Below are positions 52,981-63,354 of a DNA stretch of 64,000 bases, one piece after another. Each line of letters opens with the position of its first letter. The first letter of the stretch is position 1. Below the pieces are notes generated by a model. That model saw only the letters and a list, made by a program, of their open reading frames with translations, searched no databases and was not told the origin of the DNA. Origin of the DNA: an uncultured Tolumonas sp. (GTDB lineage Bacteria > Pseudomonadota > Gammaproteobacteria > Enterobacterales > Aeromonadaceae); the NCBI RefSeq assembly GCF_963556105.2, contig NZ_OY829944.1, positions 564,501 through 628,500 on the forward strand. The letters are read 5' to 3'. Both the position numbers and the translations under genes were made by a program.

Positions 52981-55164
52981 ATGCTGTTAAGAGAGCTTAA
53001 TGAAGCCCGTTGCGGGCAACCATTTGAAAAATTGGGATGGATCTACGATAACGAACAATCATTGTGGCGGTTGCGAGTCTGGTTGCCACATGCAACCCAG
53101 GTTGCTGTTCGCCGAATTGAGAAAAAAACAATCGAAAGTCAGTTAACTTGTGTTCATGCAGATGGTTTATTTGAAGCAGAATTTGCGAAGTTAGCTTCGC
53201 CGTTTGCTTATGCGCTGAGCGTTAATTACGGTGATACCAAAACGGAAGTCATTGATCCTTACCAGTTCCATGACGAAGCCTATCGTGGTTTGGCAGAGAT
53301 GAAACTCAGTGCAGATAATATCTATCGTACATTGGGTGCTCAGCTTGTAGAAACCGAAGCGAATGGCGTGAAAGTCAAAGGGGTTAAATTCGCAGTCTAT
53401 GCACCGAGTGCCATGTCTGTAAGCCTGTTAGGTGATTTTAACTTCTGGGATGGCCGCCGCCATCCGATGCAACGCAGTCTGTGCGGTCATTGGGTGTTAT
53501 TTGTGCCGGGTTTGGAAGCAGGTGCCCGTTACAAATTTGAACTAAAAGATATGCATGGCCATTGTTTGCCACACAAGGCGGATCCGGTGGGTTTCTATGC
53601 CGATCAATATCCGTCATTTGCATCGGTAGTTTACGACCAGAAAAAATACCAGTGGCATGATGCTGAATGGCAGAAATCACAACGGAATGACAAATTAGAA
53701 CAACCACTTTCCATCTATGAAATGCATTTTGGTTCCTGGAAACGTCATGACAACGGTGACTCGCTGAGTTACCGCGAAATGGCGGATCAGTTGATCCCTT
53801 ATTTGCTGGAAATGAATTATACCCACATTGAATTGATGCCTATTATGGAGCATCCGTTCTCAGGCTCCTGGGGGTATCAGCCGCTTGGTTTGTTTGCTCC
53901 AACCAGTCGTTATGGTTCGGCCGATGATTTTAAATATTTTGTCGATCGTTGCCATGAGGCCGGAATTGGCGTGATCCTCGATTGGGTGCCTGCCCATTTC
54001 CCATCGGATTCACATGGTCTGGCACGATTTGATGGCACTCCGTTATATGAGTATGAAGATCCGCGTCGTGGCTGGCACCCGGATTGGAACTCTTATATTT
54101 ATGATTTTGGCCGGGACACTGTTCGTCAGTTCCTGATCGCCAGTGCTCTGTTCTGGCTGGATCATTTCCATATCGATGGTTTACGTGTCGATGCGGTAGC
54201 CTCAATGCTGTATTGGGATTACTCACGTGATGAAGGGCAGTGGGTGCCAAACCTGGATGGTGGCAACCATAACTATGAAGCCATCTCATTACTGCAATGG
54301 TTCAATCGTGAGGTGTATGAACGCTTCCCACATGCGATGACTATTGCGGAAGAGTCGACCGCTTTCTCGGGCGTGTCTCGTCCAACCTATACCGGTGGTC
54401 TGGGCTTCACCTTCAAGTGGAATATGGGCTGGATGAACGATTCGTTGCGTTATATGGCGAAAGAACCGGTGCATCGTAAATATCACCATAATGATCTGAC
54501 GTTCTCCATGGTCTATCACTACAACGAAAACTTTGTGTTGTCGCTGTCGCATGATGAAGTAGTGCATGGGAAACAATCTCTGCTGTATAAGATGCCGGGC
54601 GATGAGTGGCAACAGGCCGCTAATCTGCGTACTTATATGGGGTATATGTATGCGCACCCTGGTAAAAAGCTCAATTTCATGGGCACTGAAATCGCACAGG
54701 CAGCAGAGTGGGATCACGATGGACAGTTGGACTGGTGGCTGCTTGGTTTTGATAAGCATCGTGGCCAGAAAAATCTGATCCGCGATTTGAACAAACTCTA
54801 TCGCTCTGAACCAGCGATGTATGAGGCGGACTATCTGCAAAGTGGTTTTGAGTGGTTAGATCATTCTGATTGGGAAAACAGCGCACTGCTGATGATCCGC
54901 CGGAATAAAGCGCAGGATAGTTTCATTATCACCGCCTGTAACTTTACGCCGGTGCCACGTGATGGCTTCCGTATGGGCGTACCGGAAGCGGGGCGTTATC
55001 AGATCGTACTGAATACCGACAGCGGCGAATATTGGGGGGGTGATTATTTTGTTGGTGCCGATGTTTTCCATACCGAAGAGATCGCATCACATGGTAAAGA
55101 TCACTCTATTGTGTTGAACCTGCCACCACTGGCTAGCGTATTTATCAAAAAAGTGGTTGAGTAA
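52981..55164 (+). CDS. glgB: 1,4-alpha-glucan branching enzyme GlgB
   Basis: Adds alpha-1,6 branches to glycogen; GH13. 727 residues. Two N-terminal carbohydrate-binding (CBM48-like) modules precede the barrel (YEMHFGSWKRHDNGDSLSYREMADQL). The nucleophile Asp is in FHIDGLRVDAVASMLYWDY, the acid/base Glu in TIAEESTAFSG and the third Asp in LSHDEVVHGKQSLL. Confidence 0.96.
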   Translation: MLLRELNEARCGQPFEKLGWIYDNEQSLWRLRVWLPHATQVAVRRIEKKTIESQLTCVHADGLFEAEFAKLASPFAYALSVNYGDTKTEVIDPYQFHDEAYRGLAEMKLSADNIYRTLGAQLVETEANGVKVKGVKFAVYAPSAMSVSLLGDFNFWDGRRHPMQRSLCGHWVLFVPGLEAGARYKFELKDMHGHCLPHKADPVGFYADQYPSFASVVYDQKKYQWHDAEWQKSQRNDKLEQPLSIYEMHFGSWKRHDNGDSLSYREMADQLIPYLLEMNYTHIELMPIMEHPFSGSWGYQPLGLFAPTSRYGSADDFKYFVDRCHEAGIGVILDWVPAHFPSDSHGLARFDGTPLYEYEDPRRGWHPDWNSYIYDFGRDTVRQFLIASALFWLDHFHIDGLRVDAVASMLYWDYSRDEGQWVPNLDGGNHNYEAISLLQWFNREVYERFPHAMTIAEESTAFSGVSRPTYTGGLGFTFKWNMGWMNDSLRYMAKEPVHRKYHHNDLTFSMVYHYNENFVLSLSHDEVVHGKQSLLYKMPGDEWQQAANLRTYMGYMYAHPGKKLNFMGTEIAQAAEWDHDGQLDWWLLGFDKHRGQKNLIRDLNKLYRSEPAMYEADYLQSGFEWLDHSDWENSALLMIRRNKAQDSFIITACNFTPVPRDGFRMGVPEAGRYQIVLNTDSGEYWGGDYFVGADVFHTEEIASHGKDHSIVLNLPPLASVFIKKVVE

Positions 55165-55173
55165 CAGCATAAG

Positions 55174-55202
55174 AGACCCTCGTCGTTGTATGACGAGGGT
55201 CA
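55174..55202 (+). repeat. Strong hairpin between glgB and glgX
   Basis: ACCCTCGTC/GACGAGGGT, 9 bp with a 7-base loop, directly after the glgB stop. There is no T-tract, so it is probably an mRNA-stability element or an attenuating structure, not a terminator. Confidence 0.7.
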
Positions 55203-55217
55203 GATGGAGTTAAGACT

Positions 55218-57299
55218 ATGACGGATCATTTTACATTGTTACCCGGTAAAGATGCCCCATTCGGGGTGATGCCGGATGAGCAGGGATGTAATTTTGTCTT
55301 GTGGGCTCCGGATGCTGAACGCATAGAACTTTGTTTATTTGATACAAAAGAGCAGGAAATTGCTCGTATTCGATTGCGTGAACGTCGCGGTCATCTTTGG
55401 TATGGGTATGTGCAAGGCGTCAAAACGGGTGCCTTGTATGGTTACCGTGTGTATGGGCCACACAGCCCTGAACAAGGGCATTTATTCGACCCGCAAAAAC
55501 TATTGTTAGATCCTTACGCCAAAGCCTTGTCACGTGTATTGGAATGGAATGAAGAACTCTATCAGGGCGATAGTCATCGCATGCTGCCCAAAGCGGTGGT
55601 TTGGGAAGATGAATTCGACTGGGAAGGGGTTGTATCTCCGCATTACAGTGATGCGCAAACGGTTTTGTATGAAGTCCATGTCAAAGGATTCACTAAATTA
55701 CACCCCGATGTGCCGGAACATCTGCGTGGTACTTACCTTGGTTTGTGCCAACCCGCAGTGATCCGACATATGCAAGAGCTGGGCATCACCACTGTACAAT
55801 TGATGCCGGTTGCCAGTTTCATGAGTGAACCTCGCTTAACTCTGCTGGGCTTAAACAATTATTGGGGTTATAACCCGGTTTGTTTCATGGCGCCGGAACC
55901 GCGTTATGCGGTGAAACATGCAGTCACTGAATTCAAAACCATGGTGCGGGAATTACATCGTGCCGGTATTGAAGTGATCCTCGATGTGGTGTTTAACCAT
56001 ACCGCAGAGGGCGGGCATGGTGGCCCGGTATTGAGTTACAAAGGGTTAGATAACCGTAGCTATTATTGTTTCGATAACGGTGGTTATGGGCCTGATTTTT
56101 CTCGCTATAGCAATATGACCGGCTGCGGTAATACCTTTAATGTGGATCATCCGAATGCCCTGCGTTTGGTGATGGACAGTCTGCGCTATTGGGTAACGGA
56201 AATGCATATTGATGGCTTCCGTTTTGATTTGGCGGTGACACTGGCGCGCGAAGGCGGGGAGTTCGACCCGTATGGCGGTTTTTGCAAAGCGTTAATGCAA
56301 GATCCGGTGTTGCGGAATGTGAAACTGATCTCTGAGCCTTGGGACATTGGTCCGTTTGGTTACCGTCTGGGGCAATTCCCAACCCAATGGCGAGAACTGA
56401 ACGATCGTTACCGTGACACGATCCGCTCTTTCTGGCGCGGAGATATGGGGCGCATGGCCGAATTTGCGACCCGATTATTAGGCTCACGCGATATTTTCCC
56501 CAAATCGTTACGTGCGATTCATTCCAGTGTGAATTTCGTTTGTTACCACGATGGTTTCACGCTGGAAGATACGGTGTGTTATGAGCAACGCCATAATCAG
56601 GCAAATACGGAAGAAAACCGCGACGGGCATGGTCATAATCTGTCAAAAAATTATGGCATCGAAGGGCCAACACTTGACCCGCGGATCAGCCGGATCCGGT
56701 TGCAACAAAAACGGAATATGCTGGTGACCCTGTTGTTGTCGCAAGGTATCCCGCATTTATTGGCCGGGGATGAGATGGGTCGTAGCCAGATCGGTAATAA
56801 CAATGCTTATTGCCAGGACAACCGTATTAGTTGGGTCAACTGGCAATTAAGTAATGAGGATGAGGGATTGCTGACGTTTGTGAAACAGATGATCAGGATC
56901 CGTCGTTCTGCCAGTGCATTTACCGAGCTACATCTGGAAGATGATCTCTATTTCGGTTCCCGAACTCAGGCCGATACTGTGCATTGGTATCATCCGGATG
57001 GTAGTGAGTTGACCGAAGGTGATTGGAATGCACCTTCCGCACAAGCGTTAGTCATGGAAATTATTGCGAAAGAAAGTCAGGAACATTGGCTGGTGTTATT
57101 TAATGCCAGTGGTTACGACATTCATTTCCGTCTGCCAGAGCCGGAAAAAAGTAATAACTGGACGCTGGCTGTGGACACCTCGTCGCATGATGGTAAACGG
57201 TTGTTGCTGGACGATTTGCAGCAACTGGTTGCGGTCTGCGGCGCTCATTCCATGAAGTTGCTACGTGCCTGTCCACTCAAAGGATGTGATGTTAATTAA
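55218..57299 (+). CDS. glgX: Glycogen debranching enzyme GlgX
   Basis: Hydrolyses alpha-1,6 branches of limit dextrins; GH13_11. 693 residues. N-terminal CBM48-like module (CNFVLWAPDAERIELCLFD), then the barrel with LDVVFNHTAEGGHGG, nucleophile DGFRFDLAVTLARE and acid/base region VKLISEPWDIGPFGYRLG. No glgC, glgA or glgP follows; msrB does. Confidence 0.95.
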   Translation: MTDHFTLLPGKDAPFGVMPDEQGCNFVLWAPDAERIELCLFDTKEQEIARIRLRERRGHLWYGYVQGVKTGALYGYRVYGPHSPEQGHLFDPQKLLLDPYAKALSRVLEWNEELYQGDSHRMLPKAVVWEDEFDWEGVVSPHYSDAQTVLYEVHVKGFTKLHPDVPEHLRGTYLGLCQPAVIRHMQELGITTVQLMPVASFMSEPRLTLLGLNNYWGYNPVCFMAPEPRYAVKHAVTEFKTMVRELHRAGIEVILDVVFNHTAEGGHGGPVLSYKGLDNRSYYCFDNGGYGPDFSRYSNMTGCGNTFNVDHPNALRLVMDSLRYWVTEMHIDGFRFDLAVTLAREGGEFDPYGGFCKALMQDPVLRNVKLISEPWDIGPFGYRLGQFPTQWRELNDRYRDTIRSFWRGDMGRMAEFATRLLGSRDIFPKSLRAIHSSVNFVCYHDGFTLEDTVCYEQRHNQANTEENRDGHGHNLSKNYGIEGPTLDPRISRIRLQQKRNMLVTLLLSQGIPHLLAGDEMGRSQIGNNNAYCQDNRISWVNWQLSNEDEGLLTFVKQMIRIRRSASAFTELHLEDDLYFGSRTQADTVHWYHPDGSELTEGDWNAPSAQALVMEIIAKESQEHWLVLFNASGYDIHFRLPEPEKSNNWTLAVDTSSHDGKRLLLDDLQQLVAVCGAHSMKLLRACPLKGCDVN

Positions 57300-57386
57300 G
57301 TTTTCTGATTAACCTTACTTTTTGTGGTTTGAATCTGCTCTGATGCTCATCTACTCTCTTAACAATTATGTAACAGGGGTAAGAGC

Positions 57387-57791
57387 ATGAGCGGGGAGCA
57401 GATGACTGATTGGCGGTTGAAACTGACACCAGAACAATTCCATGTGTGCTGGGAGAAAGGGACGGAACGCCCATATTCAGGTGCATTGTTGCATAACCGG
57501 AAAACAGGTATTTACCATTGTGTCTGTTGTGATGCACCGCTGTTTGAATCAAAAGCGAAGTTTGATTCCGGCTGTGGCTGGCCTAGTTTCGACCGTGAAA
57601 TTCCAGATGCGGTACGCTATGAGGAAGATCTGAGCCATGGTATGCGGCGCGTTGAAATTATGTGCGCCAGTTGTGGCTCACATCTGGGGCATGTTTTCCC
57701 GGATGGCCCGACAGAAACCGGACAGCGTTTTTGCGTCAATAGCTTATCACTGGGCTTCAGTGAGACTGAAACCAGTGCCGCAGGAAAATAA
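57387..57791 (+). CDS. msrB: Peptide-methionine (R)-S-oxide reductase MsrB
   Basis: Repairs Met-R-sulfoxide in proteins. 134 residues. Two zinc CxxC pairs ([21 protein letters not shown]) and the catalytic Cys in [18 protein letters not shown] is a family motif. An ATG at 57402 is an alternative start. Confidence 0.95.
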   Translation: MSGEQMTDWRLKLTPEQFHVCWEKGTERPYSGALLHNRKTGIYHCVCCDAPLFESKAKFDSGCGWPSFDREIPDAVRYEEDLSHGMRRVEIMCASCGSHLGHVFPDGPTETGQRFCVNSLSLGFSETETSAAGK

Positions 57792-57796
57792 TGTAG

Positions 57797-57827
57797 AAAA
57801 AAGCCCCTGAATCAGGGGCTTTTTTTA
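57797..57827. terminator. Bidirectional terminator between msrB and ansA
   Basis: AAAAAAGCCCCTG/CAGGGGCTTTTTT, A-tract and T-tract, between convergent genes. Confidence 0.92.
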
Positions 57828-57833
57828 TGCCGC

Positions 57834-58841
57834 TTAGTGACTCAGTTCACCGCGTAAATCTTGCTGCATCAATGTTCTCATCTGCTCAGATGTCAGCGGT
57901 TGACTCAACAGGAAATGTAATTTGGCGAGCGCTGCTTCGGTGGTCATATCGAAACCGGATAACACACCGGCATCCGCCAGCGCATTGCCGGTTGCATAAC
58001 CGCCCATATTCACTTTGCCGCGCAGACACTGGCTGAGATTCACGATCAGCACGCCACGTTCTGATGCTTCGCGTAACAGTTTGAGCATGGTTGGATTTTG
58101 CGGTGCATTCCCAACACCATAAGTTAATAAAATTAATGCTTTAACGGGTTGCAGCAGGATGTTGGCAATCACATCAACAGAAATGCCAGGGTACAACGTC
58201 ACCACACCGATTGGCTGTGGTTGAATCGAGTGCATTTTCAGCGGTTTATTACTAAGTTCTGCTGGTTTACCGGCATTCCATTCGATATGAATACCCGCAT
58301 CTAAAAGTGGCGGGAAATCCGGTGAGTCAAAGGCATGAAAACCATCGGCATGTACCTTGGTGCTGCGGTTGCCGCGAAACAGCTGATTATTGAAATACAG
58401 GGTTACCTCTTGCACCGGGTAATTCGCCGCAATATACAGCGAATCCAGCAAGTTTTGCTGCCCGTCGGAGCGCAGTTCCGCCAGCGGGATCTGCGAACCG
58501 GTGATGATGACCGGTTTATGCAGATCTTCCAACATAAACGACAGGGCGGATGCGGTATACGACATAGTGTCGGTGCCGTGTAAGACTACAAAGCCATCAA
58601 AATCGTCGTAGTGGTCGCGAATATCTTCTGCAATACGTTGCCAGTCAGCGGGGGTCATATCTGACGAATCGATCAGCGGGCTGTATTCATGAATGGTGTA
58701 ATCGGGCATCTCTTCGCGATGGAACTCTGGCATACCAGCCAGACAGTTTTCCATAAAACCAGCCTGTGGGATGTAACCCTGGCTGGAGCGCTGCATGCCA
58801 ATAGTGCCGCCTGTGTAGGCAATATAAATGCGTTTTTTCAT
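57834..58841 (-). CDS. ansA: Type I (cytoplasmic) L-asparaginase
   Basis: Hydrolyses L-asparagine to aspartate and ammonia. 335 residues with no signal peptide. Active-site threonines are in YTGGTIGM (near the N-terminus) and VLHGTDTMSYTASALSFML. It follows sppA by 45 bases on the minus strand, a pairing known from E. coli. Confidence 0.95.
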   Translation of the reverse strand: MKKRIYIAYTGGTIGMQRSSQGYIPQAGFMENCLAGMPEFHREEMPDYTIHEYSPLIDSSDMTPADWQRIAEDIRDHYDDFDGFVVLHGTDTMSYTASALSFMLEDLHKPVIITGSQIPLAELRSDGQQNLLDSLYIAANYPVQEVTLYFNNQLFRGNRSTKVHADGFHAFDSPDFPPLLDAGIHIEWNAGKPAELSNKPLKMHSIQPQPIGVVTLYPGISVDVIANILLQPVKALILLTYGVGNAPQNPTMLKLLREASERGVLIVNLSQCLRGKVNMGGYATGNALADAGVLSGFDMTTEAALAKLHFLLSQPLTSEQMRTLMQQDLRGELSH

Positions 58842-58886
58842 CTGCGAATAACCTTTTGCGTTAAAACAGAGGGGCGAGCCCCTCTA

Positions 58887-60734
58887 CTACTGACAAACTG
58901 GGCAATAACTGTAGATCCCTTGTGGATCTTGTAACGCATTGAGTGGTTGTAAAGCCTGATTGCTGGCTTTCCACCACTGTAATGCGACACTGCCTAAAGC
59001 CGAATGCGTCACCGATGCGGGTAGTAACTCCGCACTTTGATCAAACAATTCCCGGAGTAATTTATCTTTGGCGGAAAGCTCCGGTTCAATTAACTTAACT
59101 TGGTAGTCGGTCACTTTAGCCAGTTTACCGGCTTCAGCGGTTGCTTGTGTCAGATCACCTAATGTATCCACTAAACCCAGTTTTTTGGCATCGGTGCCTA
59201 CCCATACCCGGCCTTGCGCTATTTTATCGACTTGATCAGGAGTCATACCGCGGCCTTCAGCGACCAGATCCAGGAAGCGCTGGTAGGTATTTTCGACATT
59301 CATCTGCACGATCTGTTTGATATGTTCAGGCAAAGGTTGTGCCGGGCTGATACCGGTAAAATCGGTAGTACCAAGGCCGTCGGTATGCACACCCAGAGCA
59401 TTTAATGCTTTATCAGCAGTCAGGAACATACCGAACACACCAATCGAACCGGTGATGGTTGAAGGTTCCGCGAAAATTTTATCCGCATCGGCTGCAATCC
59501 AGTATCCACCCGATGCTGCCATACTGCCCATCGATACGACCAGTGGTTTGCCACGGGCTTTGAATGCCAGCAGCGCGGTACGAATTTGATCGGCAGCAAA
59601 GGCACTGCCACCAGGGCTATCAATACGCAATACCAAGCCTTTAATATCTTTATCATACATTGCATCACGGATCTGTTTCGCCAGCGCGTCACCACCGATA
59701 GTGCCTGGCTGATTGTCTGCGTCAACGATAGTGCCTGCGGCAACTAATAAACCGATGCTAGGTTTGTTGGCTTGCTGTTTATAACGCGCGGGTAGGGCGT
59801 GCAGATAATCGCTCAGAGCGATACTGCGGAAATCGTGACCATCTTTACCAGCAAAATGCTGAATAGTTTCAATGGATTCATCGTAAGTCGACAGCTCATC
59901 AACTAACCCCTGGTCGAGTGCATATTGGGCGGCATTGCCTTCGGCTTTAGTTAAACGAGCCAACACTTGTTCTTTGCTAGGAGAAACCGCATCGGCCGCT
60001 ATATGTCGTGCGGCACTAACATTGTCGACATATTGCTGCCAGAGTACATTCAGCCAGCGTTGATTGGCTTCGCGTGCTTCCGGTGACATATCGTCGCGAA
60101 TGTAAGGTTCGACAAACGATTTATAAGTACCGACGCGGAAGACGTGTGGGGTCAGATTGAATTTATCCAAGGCCGATTTGAAATAGAGGGTATATAAGCC
60201 AAGCCCCTGAATAGCCACTGCGCCAGCCGGATTAAGCAGAATCGTATCGGCGTGTGCTGCCAGCAGATATTGATGTTGCTGATAAAAATTGCCAACGGCG
60301 ACCACAGGTTTTTTGCTTTGACGGAAGTCGTCCAACGCTTGTGTGATGGTGAGTAATTTACCAATACTGGCCGTTTCCAGATCCGCGGTTTTTAGCACAA
60401 TGCCTTTAACTCGCGGGTCTTGTTTGGCTTGTTGAATGGCATAGACCACATCACCGACAGCAATTTCACGCGGTTTGTCTTTATCTGACAGCCATTTTTC
60501 CATCAGCTGATCAGCTGGATTTGGCGTGGACGGTTGTTCAACGAGTTTACCAGCCAGATCGAGCACTAATGCGCCTTCCTGAATCGTAGTTTCGGGCTTT
60601 TCTTCTCTAAGCCCGATCACGATCGCTAGAATGATTGCGATGAAAATCAGATTGATTAACAGCAATCGGGTGAAGTTGATGATCCGCCATAGAGAACGGA
60701 AAAACCATTTAATACTGCGAAACAGAAAACGCAT
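58887..60734 (-). CDS. sppA: Signal peptide peptidase SppA (protease IV), 67-kDa type
   Basis: Inner-membrane Ser/Lys protease that degrades cleaved signal peptides. 615 residues from ATG 60734 (MRFLFRSIKWFFRSLW...), a membrane anchor near residues 25-45, then two S49 repeats. The catalytic Ser is in GSMAASGGYWIAADAD (C-terminal repeat) and the Lys is expected in the N-terminal repeat near IVLKTADLETASIG. Upstream frame codons lack relatives. Confidence 0.94.
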   Translation of the reverse strand: MRFLFRSIKWFFRSLWRIINFTRLLLINLIFIAIILAIVIGLREEKPETTIQEGALVLDLAGKLVEQPSTPNPADQLMEKWLSDKDKPREIAVGDVVYAIQQAKQDPRVKGIVLKTADLETASIGKLLTITQALDDFRQSKKPVVAVGNFYQQHQYLLAAHADTILLNPAGAVAIQGLGLYTLYFKSALDKFNLTPHVFRVGTYKSFVEPYIRDDMSPEAREANQRWLNVLWQQYVDNVSAARHIAADAVSPSKEQVLARLTKAEGNAAQYALDQGLVDELSTYDESIETIQHFAGKDGHDFRSIALSDYLHALPARYKQQANKPSIGLLVAAGTIVDADNQPGTIGGDALAKQIRDAMYDKDIKGLVLRIDSPGGSAFAADQIRTALLAFKARGKPLVVSMGSMAASGGYWIAADADKIFAEPSTITGSIGVFGMFLTADKALNALGVHTDGLGTTDFTGISPAQPLPEHIKQIVQMNVENTYQRFLDLVAEGRGMTPDQVDKIAQGRVWVGTDAKKLGLVDTLGDLTQATAEAGKLAKVTDYQVKLIEPELSAKDKLLRELFDQSAELLPASVTHSALGSVALQWWKASNQALQPLNALQDPQGIYSYCPVCQ

Positions 60735-60889
60735 GCAATAATTCCCGTAAGAGTTTAATAACGACATTATGCGAAGAGTTGGCATAGATTACTACGCATC
60801 CGCGGTTTAGAGCGATCTTTGATGCAACAATCTGTCGAGATCCTGTGCTATGGTTGTAAACATAACGTTAACAAACAATGAGAAACAGT

Positions 60890-61444
60890 ATGAATCAGGC
60901 AGGATTACATTTGTTACTGACGCGCTCATCTTGTGGCTTGTTACAAGCGCCGGCACCGAGTGGTGATGTTCTTGAACATATTTTACAAGCCGGATTACGC
61001 GCTCCCGACCACGGTCATCTGCAACCATTTCAATTTTTACTGGCGGAAGGTGATGGTTTGCAACGCTTAGGTCGGTTGCTGGCGGAAAGTGCCAAGCAAG
61101 ATGGGGCGACCGATGAGGTGATTGAGCGTGCGCACCAGATGCCATTACGGGCACCGATGGTGATCACCGTGGTGGCTAAAGTACATTTGCATAATAAAGT
61201 GCCGGAATTTGAGCAGCATTTATCAGCGGGTTGTGCGGTTATGGCTATGCAAATGGCTGCACAAGCGCAGGGTTTTGGTGGTATGTGGCGTTCCGGCCCA
61301 TTGATGTATTCGCGTGCCTTGCATGAAGCATTAGGGCTGGCAGAACAAGATCAGATTGTCGGTTTTCTGTATTTAGGCACTCCGGCCACTGCATTGCGTC
61401 AGCCAACGCTGGTGGCGAGTGCCGATTTTGTCCGTTGGTTATAA
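60890..61444 (+). CDS. ydjA: Nitroreductase-family protein, YdjA-like
   Basis: FMN-dependent nitroreductase fold with 184 residues from ATG 60890 (an ATG four codons upstream is possible). It begins with the FMN-binding helix region LLLTRSSCGLLQAPAPSG, followed by GLRAPDHGHLQPFQFLL and the conserved SAGCAVMAMQMAAQAQGFGGMWRSG. Physiological substrate unknown. Divergent from sppA, as in E. coli. Confidence 0.9.
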   Translation: MNQAGLHLLLTRSSCGLLQAPAPSGDVLEHILQAGLRAPDHGHLQPFQFLLAEGDGLQRLGRLLAESAKQDGATDEVIERAHQMPLRAPMVITVVAKVHLHNKVPEFEQHLSAGCAVMAMQMAAQAQGFGGMWRSGPLMYSRALHEALGLAEQDQIVGFLYLGTPATALRQPTLVASADFVRWL

Positions 61445-61445
61445 C

Positions 61446-62063
61446 TTAAGTATTGCCGCTGCTCATCTCATCCAGCGTCAATGAAAAGCTTGGGATAAAT
61501 ACATCAATAAAATACTGCACGGCTGGTGTCATGCGCTCTTCGAGCATGCTTTCCAGCCGGCGCTTGGCCAGCACAAACTCTTTATTTCCCGCTGCAATCT
61601 CTTCCAGACACTTAATGTAAGCACATAAAGTGTCTGCCGCTTTGACCACTTTCGCGGATTCGGCATCCTGATGTTCGGTATCCAGCAACGCTTGATAATC
61701 TTCGATAAATTCCTCAGGCAGCAGAGATAACAGCTGCTGTTCCGCCAGTTTTTCGATTTTCTTATATTCCGTCGCAATGGCATTATTTTGATATTTCACG
61801 GGGGTTGGCAAATCGCCGGTGATAATTTCAGTGGCATCGTGAAACATCGCCATCAACGCAATATGGGCAGCATCCAATTGGGTATTAAATTTTCTATTAC
61901 TGATCAACGCCAAGGCATGCGCCACCATTGCCACTTGCAGGCTGTGTTCGCTGATATTTTCCTTTTGGATATTGCGCATCAGCGGCCAGCGGTAGATCAG
62001 TTTCATGCGTGATAACTGGGCGAAAAAATGGCTGGTGGAGATTGACGATTCACTGGAGGACAT
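61446..62063 (-). CDS. yfbR: 5'-deoxynucleotidase YfbR
   Basis: HD-domain phosphohydrolase acting on deoxyribonucleoside 5'-monophosphates. 205 residues. HD motif residues are visible in [17 protein letters not shown] and [20 protein letters not shown]. It lies downstream of alaA, as in E. coli, but behind a terminator. Confidence 0.93.
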   Translation of the reverse strand: MSSSESSISTSHFFAQLSRMKLIYRWPLMRNIQKENISEHSLQVAMVAHALALISNRKFNTQLDAAHIALMAMFHDATEIITGDLPTPVKYQNNAIATEYKKIEKLAEQQLLSLLPEEFIEDYQALLDTEHQDAESAKVVKAADTLCAYIKCLEEIAAGNKEFVLAKRRLESMLEERMTPAVQYFIDVFIPSFSLTLDEMSSGNT

Positions 62064-62102
62064 AACATGTGGCTCGCAAAGGCAGGTGTGCTACATAGAT
62101 AA

Positions 62103-62134
62103 CAAAAAAAAATGGCGACCTTCAAGTCGCCATT
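62103..62134 (-). terminator. Intrinsic terminator after alaA
   Basis: On the minus strand AATGGCGAC/GTCGCCATT with a 6-base loop, then TTTTTTTT. Confidence 0.92.
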
Positions 62135-62139
62135 ACAAA

Positions 62140-63354
62140 TTATTGTTTGTAGGTTTTCAGGAAGCGGGCCAAACGGCCAATCGCATCTTGTAGTTGCTCT
62201 TCCGCTGGCAGGAAGACGATACGGAAGTGATCCGGTGTTGGCCAGTTAAAGCCGGTACCCTGCACGATCAGCATTTTTTCCTGCTGCAACAGATCAAACA
62301 CCATTTTCTGGTCATCTTTGATCGGGTACACCTTCGGATCCATGCGCGGGAACATATACATCGCGCCTTTCGGTTTCACACAGGAAATGCCCGGAATGTT
62401 ATTCAGCAGCTCCCAGGCAATGTCACGTTGTTTACGCAGGCGTCCACCCGGCAGGATCAGCTCGTTAATGCTCTGATAACCACCCAGCGCGGTTTGAATG
62501 GCAAACTGCATTGGCACGTTGGCACACAAGCGCATTGAGGCCAACATTTCTAAGCCTTCAATGTAACCACGGGCGTGCTGTTTCGGGCCGCTGACCATCA
62601 TCCAGCCTTGGCGGAAACCACAGGCACGATAGGCTTTTGACAGGCCGTTGAAGGTGACCACCAAGACGTCATCGCACAGCGTACAGATACTGTGATGAGC
62701 GATGTCGTCGTAAATGATTTTGTCGTAGATCTCATCGGCGAAAATGATCAGGTTGTTCTGACGCGCAATTTCGATGACTTCCAACAGGAATTCGGTGCTA
62801 TACACCGCACCGGTTGGGTTGTTCGGGTTGATCAGCACAATACCGCGTGTGCGCGGAGTAATTTTCGCTTTGATATCATCCAGATCCGGATACCAATCCG
62901 CTTGCTCGTCACAGATATAGTGCACCGGGCGGCCACCGGATAAGGTCACGGCGGCAGTCCACAGCGGATAATCGGGTGCAGGTACTAACAGTTCATCACC
63001 GTTATTCAGCAGTGCCTGCATCGACATCACGATCAGTTCGCTGGCGCCGTTACCGATGTAGATGTCGTCTACATCGGCTTTGCGCAGGCCTTTTTGCTGA
63101 TAATATTGGGCAATGGCTTTACGTGGGGCGAATAACCCTTTGGAATCGCAGTAACCCTGACCCTGATGCATATTGACGATAACGTCTTTGATCACTTCTT
63201 CCGGGGCATCAAAGCCAAAGGAGGCCGGGTTACCGATGTTTAGTTTTAGAATGCGATGGCCTTCGTCTTCCAGACGACGGGCTTCTTTATGGACCGGACC
63301 GCGAATGTCGTAACAGACGTTGTCCAGCTTGTGTGATTTCTCAATAAGTGACAT
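62140..63354 (-). CDS. alaA: Glutamate-pyruvate aminotransferase AlaA (YfbQ)
   Basis: PLP enzyme for alanine synthesis. 404 residues from ATG 63354 (MSLIEKSHKLDNVCYDIRGPV); upstream codons are discarded. Substrate-binding LINPNNPTGAVY, PLP lysine in FNGLSKAYRACGFRQGW near residue 240. Flanks yfbR as in E. coli. Confidence 0.95.
   Translation of the reverse strand: MSLIEKSHKLDNVCYDIRGPVHKEARRLEDEGHRILKLNIGNPASFGFDAPEEVIKDVIVNMHQGQGYCDSKGLFAPRKAIAQYYQQKGLRKADVDDIYIGNGASELIVMSMQALLNNGDELLVPAPDYPLWTAAVTLSGGRPVHYICDEQADWYPDLDDIKAKITPRTRGIVLINPNNPTGAVYSTEFLLEVIEIARQNNLIIFADEIYDKIIYDDIAHHSICTLCDDVLVVTFNGLSKAYRACGFRQGWMMVSGPKQHARGYIEGLEMLASMRLCANVPMQFAIQTALGGYQSINELILPGGRLRKQRDIAWELLNNIPGISCVKPKGAMYMFPRMDPKVYPIKDDQKMVFDLLQQEKMLIVQGTGFNWPTPDHFRIVFLPAEEQLQDAIGRLARFLKTYKQ

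Noticed and set aside
54289-54840. 183-residue minus-strand frame opposite glgB
   Set aside because: Shadow of a well-conserved gene, no family likeness.
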